Assembly (NCBI RefSeq): GCF_001971725.1
Contig: NZ_CP019388.1
Coordinates: 1,550,001-1,614,000 of the forward strand
DNA length: 64,000 nucleotides
Origin: Winogradskyella sp. J14-2
GTDB taxonomy: Bacteria > Bacteroidota > Bacteroidia > Flavobacteriales > Flavobacteriaceae
Direction: 5' to 3'
Shown in pieces: positions 32,542 to 42,019 of the stretch. The notes below the pieces were generated by a model. It was not told where the DNA came from. It searched no databases and saw only the letters and a program-made list of their open reading frames with translations. Position 1 is the first letter of the stretch, and the number at the start of each line of letters is the position of its first letter. A program made the translations under genes and the position numbers.

Positions 32542-33585
32542 ATGAAAAGGATTTTAGTAGCTCCATTAAATTGGGGTTTAGGACATGCAACCAGAAGCAT
32601 TCCTATTATAAATGCTTTAATAGCAAATAAATTTGAACCAGTTATTGCTAGTGACGGTGAGGCTTTAAGGTTATTGCAAAAAGAGTATCCGCAACTTCAA
32701 ACTCTTGAGCTTCCTTCTTACAATATCACCTATTCTAAAAAGGCCAATAGTTTTAAGCTAAAGCTCATTAAAGACTCCCCTAGTCTGCTCAAAACAATAA
32801 AGAGAGAGAAAAAGATTACTGAAAGTATTGTGGAGTCTGAAAATATTTCTGGTATTATTTCAGATAACAGATTTGGTGTTAGGGATAAAAGTATTCCCTC
32901 TGTTTTTATTACACACCAGCTGCGTGTGCTCAGCGGAAGCACAACTTGGTTAAGCTCTAAACTCCATCAAAACATCATCTCTAAATTTGATGAGTGTTGG
33001 GTACCAGACCATACAGGAACAAATAATTTAAGTGGTGCCTTGGGCCATATTGAAGGCTATGAATCCTCTATAAAGTATTTAGGTCCTTTGAGTAGATTTG
33101 AAAAACAAGATCTAGAAAAAAAATACGACCTTCTTGTGGTTTTATCGGGCCCAGAACCTCAACGCTCATTTTTAGAAGTAAAACTTTTTGACGAACTTCA
33201 ACATTTTAATGGTAAAATCTGTTTTGTAAAAGGTCTTATTGAAAAGGAACAACGCAAGACACAAATTAACCATATTACAACCTACAATTTTATGGCAAGC
33301 CAAGAACTTGAAAAAGCTCTTAATGAGAGTGAGTTGGTTTTAAGCCGATCTGGTTATACCTCTATTATGGACTATGCAAAGCTCGAAAAAAAAGCCTTTT
33401 TTATACCAACTCCTGGTCAATTTGAGCAAGAATATTTAGCTAAAAGGTTTGAAGAAGAACAAGTTGCGCCTACCTGCAAACAGAGGGACTTTAAAACGGA
33501 AATGCTTAATGAAATAGAAAATTATCACGGCTTTAAATATTTACAGTACGACCTTAATTACAAAAAGCTATTCGGTCTTTTCTAG
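32542..33585 (+). CDS. GT-B fold glycosyltransferase (GT28/MGT-like)
   Basis: A 347-residue protein starting KRILVAPLNWGLGHATRSIP, the glycine-rich acceptor-side motif of GT-B enzymes related to MurG and UDP-glucuronosyltransferases. The C-terminal half holds the donor-binding block SELVLSRSGYTSIMDYAKL followed by FIPTPGQFEQEYLA. Donor and acceptor are unknown. ATG 32542 is chosen because the longer TTG start overlaps the -7 box. The 3' end overlaps the convergent histidine kinase gene by 18 nt. Confidence 0.8.
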   Translation: MKRILVAPLNWGLGHATRSIPIINALIANKFEPVIASDGEALRLLQKEYPQLQTLELPSYNITYSKKANSFKLKLIKDSPSLLKTIKREKKITESIVESENISGIISDNRFGVRDKSIPSVFITHQLRVLSGSTTWLSSKLHQNIISKFDECWVPDHTGTNNLSGALGHIEGYESSIKYLGPLSRFEKQDLEKKYDLLVVLSGPEPQRSFLEVKLFDELQHFNGKICFVKGLIEKEQRKTQINHITTYNFMASQELEKALNESELVLSRSGYTSIMDYAKLEKKAFFIPTPGQFEQEYLAKRFEEEQVAPTCKQRDFKTEMLNEIENYHGFKYLQYDLNYKKLFGLF

Positions 33586-34611
33586 CGTAAAGGAAAACTC
33601 ACTACCCACTCCCAATTCGCTCTCTACATACATCTTTTCTTCGTGAGCTTCTATAATGTGTTTAACAATAGATAGTCCCAGGCCAGAGCCACCTTCTTTT
33701 CGAGAACCACTTTTATCAACTCTGTAAAACCTTTCAAACAAACGTGGTAGATTTTCTTTCTTTATTCCCTCACCATTATCGGTTACTCTTATTATGGCTT
33801 TATTTTTTATAAGGTTTTCTATACTTACCTCCGTGGTTCCTTTTTTTCTCCCGTATTTTATAGAATTTACTATAAGATTGGTCAGTACCTGCTGAATTCG
33901 CTCTATATCTGCATAAACATAAATTGGGTTTGGGTAATCCATATCAAAGGTGAGCGTAATATCTTTTTTTGCGGCTTTCATTTCAAAAAGTTCAAATACA
34001 TTCTGAACGAGTTTTACAATATCAAATTTCTCTTTGTTTAGGCTCAGATCACCCACTTCGAGTTTTGTAATCATATCCAAGTCTTTGATAATGTAGGTTA
34101 AACGCTCAACTCCTTTACTAGCCCTTTGTAAATATTTTTTTCTTATTTTTTCGTCTTCTATACCACCATCTAACAACGTGTCTATATAACCTTGAACAGT
34201 AAACAAAGGGGTTTTAAGCTCGTGAGATACATTGCCAATAAATTCTTTTCTATACTCCTCTCTAACCTTTAAAGTTTCTATTTCAATTTTTTTGTCTCTT
34301 GCATACTTATCAATCTCCTTGGTTAGCGTGCCCATATCTGTTGTTATAGGTTGTTGTCTTAGGCTTGTGGATTCTAAAAGCGTGAGATCGTCGTATATTT
34401 TTTTTACCCGTCTGTAGATAAAATGTTCTACTCTATATTGAATAATAGCAAAACATAGCGGGAAACAAATTACCGGAAAAAGAATAACCTGCCAGTTAAA
34501 TGTATGGTAGTAGTATAAAAAAACACTCACAAGGAGTGTTGCAAAAAGCGTAACATATAACGATGTTCTTATAGCAAACTTATATGTTTTTTTTAGATTT
34601 TTTTTATGCAT
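33568..34611 (-). CDS. PhoR-like sensor histidine kinase
   Basis: A 347-residue kinase with two N-terminal membrane helices (about 12-60) and almost no periplasmic loop, then a short linker, HisKA (FIGNVSHELKTPLFTVQGYID) and HATPase domains (NLIVNSIKYG, TDNGEGIKKENLPRLFERF, GSGLGLSIVKHII). The lack of a sensory loop is typical of PhoR-type kinases that respond to a transporter or to envelope state. The start is adjacent to the response regulator stop, so the pair are translationally coupled. The 3' end overlaps the convergent glycosyltransferase by 18 nt. Confidence 0.92.
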   Translation of the reverse strand: MHKKNLKKTYKFAIRTSLYVTLFATLLVSVFLYYYHTFNWQVILFPVICFPLCFAIIQYRVEHFIYRRVKKIYDDLTLLESTSLRQQPITTDMGTLTKEIDKYARDKKIEIETLKVREEYRKEFIGNVSHELKTPLFTVQGYIDTLLDGGIEDEKIRKKYLQRASKGVERLTYIIKDLDMITKLEVGDLSLNKEKFDIVKLVQNVFELFEMKAAKKDITLTFDMDYPNPIYVYADIERIQQVLTNLIVNSIKYGRKKGTTEVSIENLIKNKAIIRVTDNGEGIKKENLPRLFERFYRVDKSGSRKEGGSGLGLSIVKHIIEAHEEKMYVESELGVGSEFSFTLEKTE

Positions 34612-35294
34612 TAGTCTACAAACTTGTAACCAACGCCTTTTACGGTTTTAAAAGATTTGTCTCCTATCTTTTCGCGAAGCTTTCTTATGTGTACATCGAT
34701 GGTTCTACCACCAACAACAACTTCATTTCCCCAAACTTTGTCTAAAATTTCTTCGCGTTTAAAAACTTTACCAGGCTTAGTTGCCAGCAAAGATAATAAT
34801 TCAAACTCTTTTCTTGGTAGAATAATTTCTTCACCCTTTTTGGTAATCTTATATTCCTCTCTATTAATTACCAAATCACCAATTTTAACAGAGTCATTTG
34901 GGTTATCGGTATCTTTTAGTCGTCTTAGCAGGGCTTTTACTTTACTTACAAGTACTTTTGGCTTTATCGGTTTTGTAATATAGTCGTCTGCACCTGCATC
35001 AAAACCAGCAACTTGAGAATAATCTTCACCTCTTGCAGTTAAAAACGTAATAATGGTATTATTGAGTTTTGAGTCTTGACGTATGCGCTCACAGGCTTCA
35101 ATACCGTCCATTTCTGGCATCATTACATCTAGTATAATTAAATGAGGTTTGTGTTTTTTTGCTTTTTCAATAGCTTCAACACCATTTTCTCCAGTTATAA
35201 CCTGATATCCTTCTGAAGATAAATTATAACCAACAATTTCTAAGATATCTGGTTCATCATCAACCAGTAGAATCTTAATGTCCTTTTTTTTCAC
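34611..35294 (-). CDS. OmpR/PhoB-family response regulator
   Basis: A 227-residue regulator. The receiver domain (1-120) shows LLVDDEPDILEI, the phospho-acceptor in LIILDVMMPEMDGIEA and the YITKPIKPK lysine. The winged-helix DNA-binding domain (130-227) has LPRKEFELLSLLATKPGKVFKRE and the recognition region GGRTIDVHIRKLREKIG. It shares one base with the kinase gene that follows. In flavobacteria this pair is usually annotated PhoP/PhoR-like; the regulon is not known from the sequence. Confidence 0.93.
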   Translation of the reverse strand: MKKKDIKILLVDDEPDILEIVGYNLSSEGYQVITGENGVEAIEKAKKHKPHLIILDVMMPEMDGIEACERIRQDSKLNNTIITFLTARGEDYSQVAGFDAGADDYITKPIKPKVLVSKVKALLRRLKDTDNPNDSVKIGDLVINREEYKITKKGEEIILPRKEFELLSLLATKPGKVFKREEILDKVWGNEVVVGGRTIDVHIRKLREKIGDKSFKTVKGVGYKFVD

Positions 35295-35490
35295 TGTTAA
35301 GATAATTTTAAGCTAGCGTAAAGATAAAATATATCTTCTTAAGTAGACATTATATGGAAATTGATAACAATTCTCTAACATTGAAATTTAACATAATGAT
35401 TAGAAAACAATTAGTGAAATATGGATGTTAACTTATTGTAAAAAAGCAGGTTGTTTATAAAAACATCCACTAAAACTCGGTATTTGTTAG

Positions 35491-35498
35491 TATATTTG
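35491..35498 (+). promoter_or_regulatory. -7 box of the T9SS cargo gene
   Basis: TATATTTG matches TAnnTTTG and lies 26 nt before the ATG. No clear -33 box is visible. Confidence 0.45.
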
Positions 35499-35523
35499 AA
35501 GTCTAATTATTTAAAAATCAATT

Positions 35524-37950
35524 ATGAAAAAAATTTACTTTTTATTATTTAGTTTATTAGGTGTTTTTGCTTTTGGTCAAGACTTAGTAATCACAGGTGC
35601 GTTTGATGGTCCATTATCTGGAGGAACGCCTAAAGGTGTTGAAATATATGTAATTAATGATATTGCAGATTTAAGTACTTATGGTATAGGAAGCGCAAAC
35701 AATGGTGGTGGAACTGATGGAGTAGAGTTTACATTTCCTGCAGATGCTGTTACATCTGGCTCTTTTATTTATGTAGCTACAGAAGCAGTTGAATTTGCCA
35801 ACTTCTTTGGTTTTGCTCCAAACTATACTGCAGGTGCTATGGGTATTAATGGTGATGACGCTGTAGAACTTTTTTCAAATGTCGATACAACTCCCGTTGT
35901 AATTGATGTTTTTGGAACTATTGACTGCGACCCAAACGCTGGTGGTTCTCCATGTCCTGAGTGGGAACATACAGATGGATGGGCCTACAGATTGGACAGC
36001 ACTGGCCCAGAAGGTTCTACCTTTACTTCATCTAACTGGACTTACAGTGGCACAAACCAACTCGAAGGTGGAACTACAAACGCTACGTGTACTTCCCCTT
36101 TCCCTATCGGCACATTTAGTTATTCAGGATCACCTTGTGGTGTTGTTTTTGGTGCCGAATCATACAACTGCCAGAGCAGCACTATTGGAGACAATAACGA
36201 TGGTGTTATTGTAGAAATCCCTTACACCGGCTCTAACAATACAATAGTTTCGGTTTCAGTAACAGGTGGAACTCTTGGTGGTGATGACCCAGCTTTAACT
36301 GCCGATGGTACAATTACTATTTCTGGTGTAACTGAAGGAGATGCTTGGAGCGTGACTTTAAATGGTGGCGATTGCGATGGTACAACTACTTCTGGCACTG
36401 TACCAGCTGCTGAATGTGACCCAACGCCAAGCACATGTTACGATATTAGTACTGGTATAGAATTATTTGAATTGGTAACTGTTGCATCAAATTCTGACAA
36501 TGATGAGTGGACAGAAGCAGGAGGAACATATTCTATGAATGGTTTCTGTGGTGGCGGATGTATGGAAGAATCTAACACTTGGTTAATATTTGGCCCCTTA
36601 GATATGACAGGCGTTACAGACTTAGAATTACTTTTTGATGCTACTGAAGGTTTTGATGGTACAGATTTAAACGTTCAATATACAACTGACTATAGTGCAA
36701 ATTGCCCAGATGGAGCAACTTGGACTTCTGCTTTAACGGTTAGTGCTTCTGGTTCTTACAGCGCAGATTTATCTGGTGTTTCGGGAACTGGCATTTTCAT
36801 TGGTATCCAATATTTAGATAGTGACGGAAGCTTTTCTTCTTGGGATCTTTCTAACGTCAGCTTAGCTGCTTTTGGTGTTTGTCCTGCATTAGGTGTTAGA
36901 CCTATTTCTGATTGTGCTGTTTGTGATGTTACCCTAGGCACAGAAAACTACACCTGTATTACCAACACTGTTGGAGATAATAATGACAACGTTACTGTTA
37001 ACATTCCTTATACAGGATCTGACAATACTATAGCAAGTGTTATTGTTACTGGTGGCACACTTGGTGGTGATGATCCGGCATTAACTGCAGACGGTACAAT
37101 TACAATTTCTGGTTTGACCGAAGGTGACAATTGGAGTGTAACTCTAAATGGAGGTGATTGTAACGGTACTACCCTATCAGGAATAGTACCTGCCGCTCAG
37201 TGCGACCCTGTTACTGCTGATTTGGTTATAAACGAAATACTTGCTGATCCTGCTGGCGACCTTACAGGTGATGCTAATGGCGATGGCACTAGAGATGGTT
37301 CTGAAGATGAATTTGTAGAATTATATAACGTAGGCGGTAGTAGTTTAGATATATCCGGATTTACTATTGAGGACGGTTTTGGTTTGAGACACACTTTCCC
37401 AGGCGGAACTATTATACCTAGCAACAGTTTTATAACAGTATTTGGTGGTGGTACACCAACAGGTATTTCTGGATTGGTGCAAGTTGCTTCTGAAGGAGGT
37501 TTAGGCCTTAACAACGGAGGTGATGATGTTATTATTAGAAATGGTGCAGGTGTTGTTGTTGTCTCTTACACCTATACTGGTGCAACAGATCAGTCCGTTG
37601 GACGTAGCCCTGATTTTACAGGTATGTTTGTAGACCACTCAACCATTTCAGGCAACGGAGGTGCATTGTTCTCTCCTGGCAATGAAAACGACGTTACGCT
37701 TTCTACAGCAAATGTTTCTAGAACAACTTTTAGTATTTATCCTAACCCAACAAGTACAGGTAATGTAACAATTTCGTCATCTAATAATGATGCTATATCT
37801 GTGCAAGTGTTTGATGTTCTTGGTAAGCAAGTTAAAAATGAAACATTAACTAATAACACGCTTAACGTTTCTGATTTAAACACTGGTTTATATATTTTAA
37901 AGATTACTCAAAATAATGCCTCTACGACTAAAAAATTAGTTATTAGATAA
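35524..37950 (+). CDS. Type IX secreted multidomain protein with lamin-tail domains
   Basis: An 808-residue extracellular protein. It has a signal peptide (1-19), a first lamin-tail-like domain (about 20-140), a beta module with a conserved TGGTLGGDDPALTADGTITI core (215-299), a jelly-roll-like domain (about 303-455), a second copy of the beta module (474-560), a second lamin-tail domain (LVINEILADPAGD, about 563-690), and a C-terminal Por sorting signal (YPNPTSTGNVTI to TTKKLVIR, about 735-808). The sorting signal marks secretion by the type IX system and surface attachment or release. No catalytic site is seen; adhesion is possible. Confidence 0.88.
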   Translation: MKKIYFLLFSLLGVFAFGQDLVITGAFDGPLSGGTPKGVEIYVINDIADLSTYGIGSANNGGGTDGVEFTFPADAVTSGSFIYVATEAVEFANFFGFAPNYTAGAMGINGDDAVELFSNVDTTPVVIDVFGTIDCDPNAGGSPCPEWEHTDGWAYRLDSTGPEGSTFTSSNWTYSGTNQLEGGTTNATCTSPFPIGTFSYSGSPCGVVFGAESYNCQSSTIGDNNDGVIVEIPYTGSNNTIVSVSVTGGTLGGDDPALTADGTITISGVTEGDAWSVTLNGGDCDGTTTSGTVPAAECDPTPSTCYDISTGIELFELVTVASNSDNDEWTEAGGTYSMNGFCGGGCMEESNTWLIFGPLDMTGVTDLELLFDATEGFDGTDLNVQYTTDYSANCPDGATWTSALTVSASGSYSADLSGVSGTGIFIGIQYLDSDGSFSSWDLSNVSLAAFGVCPALGVRPISDCAVCDVTLGTENYTCITNTVGDNNDNVTVNIPYTGSDNTIASVIVTGGTLGGDDPALTADGTITISGLTEGDNWSVTLNGGDCNGTTLSGIVPAAQCDPVTADLVINEILADPAGDLTGDANGDGTRDGSEDEFVELYNVGGSSLDISGFTIEDGFGLRHTFPGGTIIPSNSFITVFGGGTPTGISGLVQVASEGGLGLNNGGDDVIIRNGAGVVVVSYTYTGATDQSVGRSPDFTGMFVDHSTISGNGGALFSPGNENDVTLSTANVSRTTFSIYPNPTSTGNVTISSSNNDAISVQVFDVLGKQVKNETLTNNTLNVSDLNTGLYILKITQNNASTTKKLVIR

Positions 37951-37971
37951 TCATTATTTTTAATCATAAAG

Positions 37972-38003
37972 AAAGCGTAGCTAACATTTAGCTACGCTTT
38001 TTT
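37972..38003 (+). terminator. Terminator after the T9SS cargo gene
   Basis: AAAGCGTAGCTAA (37972-37984) pairs perfectly with TTAGCTACGCTTT (37988-38000) around CAT, followed by T residues. Confidence 0.9.
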
Positions 38004-38011
38004 ATTTTCAA

Positions 38012-38019
38012 TACTTTTG
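38012..38019 (+). promoter_or_regulatory. -7 box giving a leaderless mRNA
   Basis: TACTTTTG ends 4 nt before the ATG at 38024. With the usual spacing the transcript would begin at the start codon. Confidence 0.55.
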
Positions 38020-38023
38020 CAAA

Positions 38024-39004
38024 ATGATTTCTAAAGATGCTATTTTTAATATAAAAACCCATGCTGAGTTTGAGGCACTAGCTCTTAATGCCTTTAGATT
38101 TCAGTTTGAGAACAATAGTGTCTATCGCTCATTTTGCGATTTACTTTACAGGCATCCATCCGATGTAAAACATCTTAGAGATATTCCTTTTTTACCTATT
38201 CAATTCTTTAAAACACATGAGGTTTTAAGCTCTCAAAATAAAGTTGAAAAAATTTTTACCAGCTCTGGTACAACAGGAAGTGTAACTAGTAAACATTTAG
38301 TAACTGACCTCAATATTTATGAAGAAAGCTATTTAAAAGGTTTTCAGCATTTTTATGGCAATGTTAAAGACTATGTTATTTTGGCTTTACTACCTTCTTA
38401 TTTAGAGCGAGAAGGTTCCTCATTAATTTACATGGTTAACGATTTAATACAAAAATCTAAACATCCTGAAAGTGGCTTCTATCTCAACAATCTTCAGGAC
38501 CTTTCTGAAACCTTAAAACAACTTGAAGCTAATGGACAAAAAACACTTTTAATTGGTGTTTCTTTTGCGCTATTAGATGTCGTTGAACAGTTTCAATTTA
38601 ATTTAAAACATACCATAGTAATGGAAACTGGAGGTATGAAAGGTAGACGAAAAGAAATCATACGACAAGAACTTCACGATAGACTTAAAGGAGGGTTCGG
38701 TGTTAACCATATACATAGTGAATATGGCATGACAGAACTTTTGAGTCAAGCCTATTCTAAAGGAAATGGGATTTTTGATTGCCCTCCTTGGATGAAAATC
38801 ATTATTAGAGATACAGAGGATGCTTTAACCATATTACCACCAAATAAAACAGGCGGCCTTAATATTATTGACTTAGCCAACATTAATTCCTGTTCATTTA
38901 TTGCCTCTCAAGATTTAGGTAAAACCTCTGAAAATGGACAATTTGAAATCATAGGCAGATTCGACAACTCTGATATTAGAGGTTGCAATTTAATGGCCTT
39001 GTAA
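38024..39004 (+). CDS. LuxE-like acyl-protein synthetase
   Basis: A 326-residue adenylate-forming enzyme of the LuxE/acyl-protein synthetase family. It has the AMP-binding loop IFTSSGTTGSVTSKH near residue 85, the GGMKGRRKE block, and a FGVNHIHSEYGMTELLSQAY region. In luminous bacteria LuxE activates fatty acids for the aldehyde-forming reductase. There is no luxCDAB here, so this is one of the stand-alone homologues common in Bacteroidota, whose product is not known. It probably begins as a leaderless transcript and is followed by a strong terminator. Confidence 0.8.
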   Translation: MISKDAIFNIKTHAEFEALALNAFRFQFENNSVYRSFCDLLYRHPSDVKHLRDIPFLPIQFFKTHEVLSSQNKVEKIFTSSGTTGSVTSKHLVTDLNIYEESYLKGFQHFYGNVKDYVILALLPSYLEREGSSLIYMVNDLIQKSKHPESGFYLNNLQDLSETLKQLEANGQKTLLIGVSFALLDVVEQFQFNLKHTIVMETGGMKGRRKEIIRQELHDRLKGGFGVNHIHSEYGMTELLSQAYSKGNGIFDCPPWMKIIIRDTEDALTILPPNKTGGLNIIDLANINSCSFIASQDLGKTSENGQFEIIGRFDNSDIRGCNLMAL

Positions 39005-39079
39005 GGTTTATTAATCTATTACGACTGAATAAGTGCTATCGAAAAGAAAGATTTTCAATAGTTGATTGATTGGTTAGAT

Positions 39080-39108
39080 GTGCCCAAAAGAGATTTTGGG
39101 CACTTTTT
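39080..39108 (+). terminator. Terminator after the LuxE-like gene
   Basis: GTGCCCAAAA (39080-39089) pairs with TTTTGGGCAC (39094-39103), followed by TTTTT. It touches the end of convergent tyrS. Confidence 0.85.
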
Positions 39109-40405
39109 ATTGGTCAACCTTTATAATGTAGGTATTCTTCTTCCCTTTATTAAGAATAATATAAGTATCGTTGATTAAGTCTTCAGAAGTTAACAGATAA
39201 TCTTCTTTTACTTTTTCTTTATTTACTGAAATTGCATTTTCTTTTAAGGCTCTTCTGGCTTCGCCATTAGATTTTAAGAAACTGGTTTTTGCGGCTAGGG
39301 CACCAATCATATCTAACCCTTCATTAAATTCGGCTTTTGAGATATAGGCTTGTGGTACTCCTTCAAAAACATCTAAAAATGTAGCCTCATCTAAAGTCTT
39401 AATATCTTCTTTAAACGTCTTACTGAATAAAATATTTGAAGCTTTTGCCGCGTTCTCATACTCTTCTTTAGAGTGTACCATTGTGGTTATTTCTTCGGCT
39501 AACTTCTTTTGCAATGTTCTTAAATGTGGTGCTTCACTATGAGTTTCTACAACTGCTTTAATGTCTTCTTTTGTTAAAAACGTGAAAATCTTGATATATT
39601 TTTCGGCATCTTCATCACTAGAGTTTAACCAATATTGGTAAAACTTATAAGGTGACGTTCTTTTAGCATCTAGCCAAACGTTTCCTCCTTCAGACTTACC
39701 GAATTTTGAGCCATCGCTCTTTGTAATCAATGGACATGTAATGGCAAAGCCTTTGCCGTTACCAATACGACGTATAAGCTCCGTACCTGTTGTGATATTT
39801 CCCCACTGGTCACTTCCTCCCATCTGAATGGTACAATCATTCTCTCTGTATAAATGCAAAAAGTCATAACCCTGTACTAACTGATAGGTAAATTCGGTAA
39901 AACTCATGCCATCGTTGGCAGATTCGCCAGATATTCTGCTCTTTACCGAGTCTTTAGCCATCATATAGTTCACCGTAATATGTTTACCAACATCTCTGAT
40001 AAACTCTAAGAATGAAAAATCTTTCATCCAATCATAGTTGTTTACCAAAACTGCTGCATTGGCATCATTGCTTTCAAAATCTAAAAAATGAGACAGTTGC
40101 TTTTTTATAGATTCTTGGTTGTGACGGAGTGTTTTTTCATCTAACAAATTACGTTCGCTAGATTTACCTGAGGGATCACCAATCATACCTGTGGCACCAC
40201 CAACCAAGGCTACTGGTTTATGACCACAACGCTGGTAATGGGCTAACAACATTATAGGCACCAAATTACCAATATGTAAAGAATCTGCAGTTGGGTCAAA
40301 ACCCACATAAGCACTTCGCATAGTTTCTAGCAAGTGCTCTTCTACTCCTGGCATGTCTTGATGTAACATACCTCTCCATTTTAATTCTTCGACAAAATTT
40401 TTCAT
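39107..40405 (-). CDS. tyrS: Tyrosyl-tRNA synthetase
   Basis: A 432-residue class I aminoacyl-tRNA synthetase. The HIGH-type motif is in [15 protein letters not shown]. The tyrosine-binding block is [14 protein letters not shown], with the [11 protein letters not shown] signature. The KMSKS-type loop is KFGKSEGG, and a C-terminal S4 RNA-binding domain follows (from about 365). The longer frame from TTG 40435 overlaps the promoter -7 box, so the start is placed at ATG 40405 ([13 protein letters not shown]). Confidence 0.97.
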   Translation of the reverse strand: MKNFVEELKWRGMLHQDMPGVEEHLLETMRSAYVGFDPTADSLHIGNLVPIMLLAHYQRCGHKPVALVGGATGMIGDPSGKSSERNLLDEKTLRHNQESIKKQLSHFLDFESNDANAAVLVNNYDWMKDFSFLEFIRDVGKHITVNYMMAKDSVKSRISGESANDGMSFTEFTYQLVQGYDFLHLYRENDCTIQMGGSDQWGNITTGTELIRRIGNGKGFAITCPLITKSDGSKFGKSEGGNVWLDAKRTSPYKFYQYWLNSSDEDAEKYIKIFTFLTKEDIKAVVETHSEAPHLRTLQKKLAEEITTMVHSKEEYENAAKASNILFSKTFKEDIKTLDEATFLDVFEGVPQAYISKAEFNEGLDMIGALAAKTSFLKSNGEARRALKENAISVNKEKVKEDYLLTSEDLINDTYIILNKGKKNTYIIKVDQ

Positions 40406-40432
40406 TATAATAGTGGTGTCATTTGATGTTGG

Positions 40433-40462
40433 CAAAGATATGTTTCCACTTTAAAAGACAAA
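40433..40462 (-). promoter_or_regulatory. tyrS promoter
   Basis: On the reverse strand TTTG (40462-40459), an 18-nt spacer and TATCTTTG (40440-40433) form a full consensus promoter 28 nt before the ATG. Confidence 0.65.
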
Positions 40463-40483
40463 AGACAATTTTAACGTAATTTT

Positions 40484-40509
40484 ACTTCGGCTTCGCTCAG
40501 CGACCAAGT
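40484..40509. repeat. Fragment of a family B-like palindrome
   Basis: ACTTCGGCTTCGCTCAGCGA followed by CCAAGT carries the TTCGCTCAG core of the family in imperfect palindromic form, in the divergent gap between tyrS and the epimerase gene. Confidence 0.45.
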
Positions 40510-40542
40510 CAGTAACCACAAATAAATTTAAGTCTATTTTAA

Positions 40543-41568
40543 ATGATATTAGTTACAGGAGGAACAGGATTAGTAGGTTCGCATTTACTCTACAGGTTAG
40601 TCTCTGATGGACAACAAAAGGTACGTGCAATATACAGGCGTAAAAAAACCTTAAAACGTGTTGCTCACGTGTTTAGTTATTTTTCTGATGATGCAGAGAC
40701 GCTATTTAACACCATTGACTGGGTAGAAGCCGACCTTAATGATATTCCAAAACTTCAGAGGGCTTTTAAAGGTATTACACATGTTTATCATTGTGCAGCT
40801 TTTGTTTCTTTTGAACCAGATAAGTACCATCAATTACGCAAAATTAATATTGAAGGTACCGCCAACATTGTTAACCTTTGTATAAGCAATGCAGTAGACA
40901 AACTATGTTACGTAAGCTCTATTGCTGCTATTGGACATCATGAAGATTCCTCAAAACTCATTACAGAAAAAACCACTTGGAATCCTGAAGACGACAACAG
41001 TGTTTATGCCATTACCAAATATGGTGCAGAGCTCGAAGTATGGAGAGGCACGCAAGAAGGACTTAATGCTATTATTGTAAACCCTGGAATTATACTTGGT
41101 GCTGGCTACTGGAATGGTGGTAGTAGTGGTAATTTATTTAGAAAAATACATAGCGGTATGGTGTATTATGTAAAAGGTGTTGTTGGGTATGTTGATGTTT
41201 TTGATGTAGTTGATACAATGGCAGCGTTGATGAAAAGTTCTATAAAAAATGAACGTTTTATTTTAGTTTCTGAAAATCTCAGTTTTAAAGATTTTCAAAT
41301 TAAAGTTGCTAATGAGTTAAGTGTTAATCCGCCTAAAAAGGAGGCAAAAGCATGGCTTCTAAGCATCGCTTGGCGCTTAGACTGGTTAAGGCACAAAATT
41401 ACGGGCTCTCGAAGAAGTTTTTCAAAACATACTGCAAAATCTGCTGTTAGTATTACAAAGTATGACAATACCAAGATTAAAGATGCGTTAGGTTTTTTAT
41501 TTAAACCTATTGACCAATCCATAAACGAAATTTGCGAATTGTATAAAAAAGATTTAAAGCGCCTTTAA
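40543..41568 (+). CDS. NAD-dependent epimerase/dehydratase family protein
   Basis: A 341-residue short-chain dehydrogenase of the extended type. It has the Rossmann loop ILVTGGTGLVGSHLLYRL, the active-site YxxxK in VYAITKYGAELEVWR, and the post-catalytic NPGIILGAGYW. Extended SDR enzymes act on nucleotide sugars, sterols or dihydroflavonol-like substrates, and this one cannot be placed further. It is divergent from tyrS. The 3' end is 1 nt from the convergent DUF4296 gene, with no visible terminator between. Confidence 0.85.
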   Translation: MILVTGGTGLVGSHLLYRLVSDGQQKVRAIYRRKKTLKRVAHVFSYFSDDAETLFNTIDWVEADLNDIPKLQRAFKGITHVYHCAAFVSFEPDKYHQLRKINIEGTANIVNLCISNAVDKLCYVSSIAAIGHHEDSSKLITEKTTWNPEDDNSVYAITKYGAELEVWRGTQEGLNAIIVNPGIILGAGYWNGGSSGNLFRKIHSGMVYYVKGVVGYVDVFDVVDTMAALMKSSIKNERFILVSENLSFKDFQIKVANELSVNPPKKEAKAWLLSIAWRLDWLRHKITGSRRSFSKHTAKSAVSITKYDNTKIKDALGFLFKPIDQSINEICELYKKDLKRL

Positions 41569-41569
41569 A

Positions 41570-42019
41570 TTAATTACTTACTTGTGCTTTTAAAGCTTTT
41601 TTTATAGAATCTCGTCTCTTTTCATTTAATTTAGTAATAGAGTCTCGTCTTTTCTGAGCTTTTTTGCTCTCTTTCTCTTCTAGAGCTTCAATTGATGTTT
41701 TTTTGTTTTCTAGCCTAACTTTTACTTTCTCCACCATTTCTTTATATAAATCCGGATCAAAAGCATAATAAGCATTGCTCTCTGCAAACTGAACACTATC
41801 TATTAAATGTTTGTTTAAGATGTAAGACTCTGGCACCACACCATTATCTTCTAAGAGTTTTCTGTTAACCCCTTTAGCTGCATTGATTACATATAAGTCA
41901 TACAGAATATCTTCCATCTGTTCTTTAGAAATAAGATTATTAGGTTTTGGTGGTTTGTTTTTCTTATCACAAGAAAACACCAAGATCAATAACACTATTA
42001 CAAGTAAATACTTTTTCAT
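41570..42019 (-). CDS. DUF4296 lipoprotein
   Basis: A 149-residue protein with a lipobox (LILVFSC, Cys17), then the DUF4296 pattern: [16 protein letters not shown], and [20 protein letters not shown] at mid-length. The tail (about 110-149) is a highly charged helix rich in Lys, Arg and Glu. No function is assigned to the family. It overlaps the dihydroorotase stop by 4 nt and is co-transcribed with it. Confidence 0.85.
   Translation of the reverse strand: MKKYLLVIVLLILVFSCDKKNKPPKPNNLISKEQMEDILYDLYVINAAKGVNRKLLEDNGVVPESYILNKHLIDSVQFAESNAYYAFDPDLYKEMVEKVKVRLENKKTSIEALEEKESKKAQKRRDSITKLNEKRRDSIKKALKAQVSN

Noticed and set aside
36222..36434. Reverse open frames inside the T9SS cargo gene (also near 36756 and 37197)
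   Set aside because: These are shadows of the Gly/Thr/Asp-rich repeats on the coding strand.
38024..39004. Part of a bioluminescence operon because of the LuxE-like enzyme
   Set aside because: No luxA, luxB, luxC or luxD-like genes are nearby; the gene stands alone between its own promoter and terminator.
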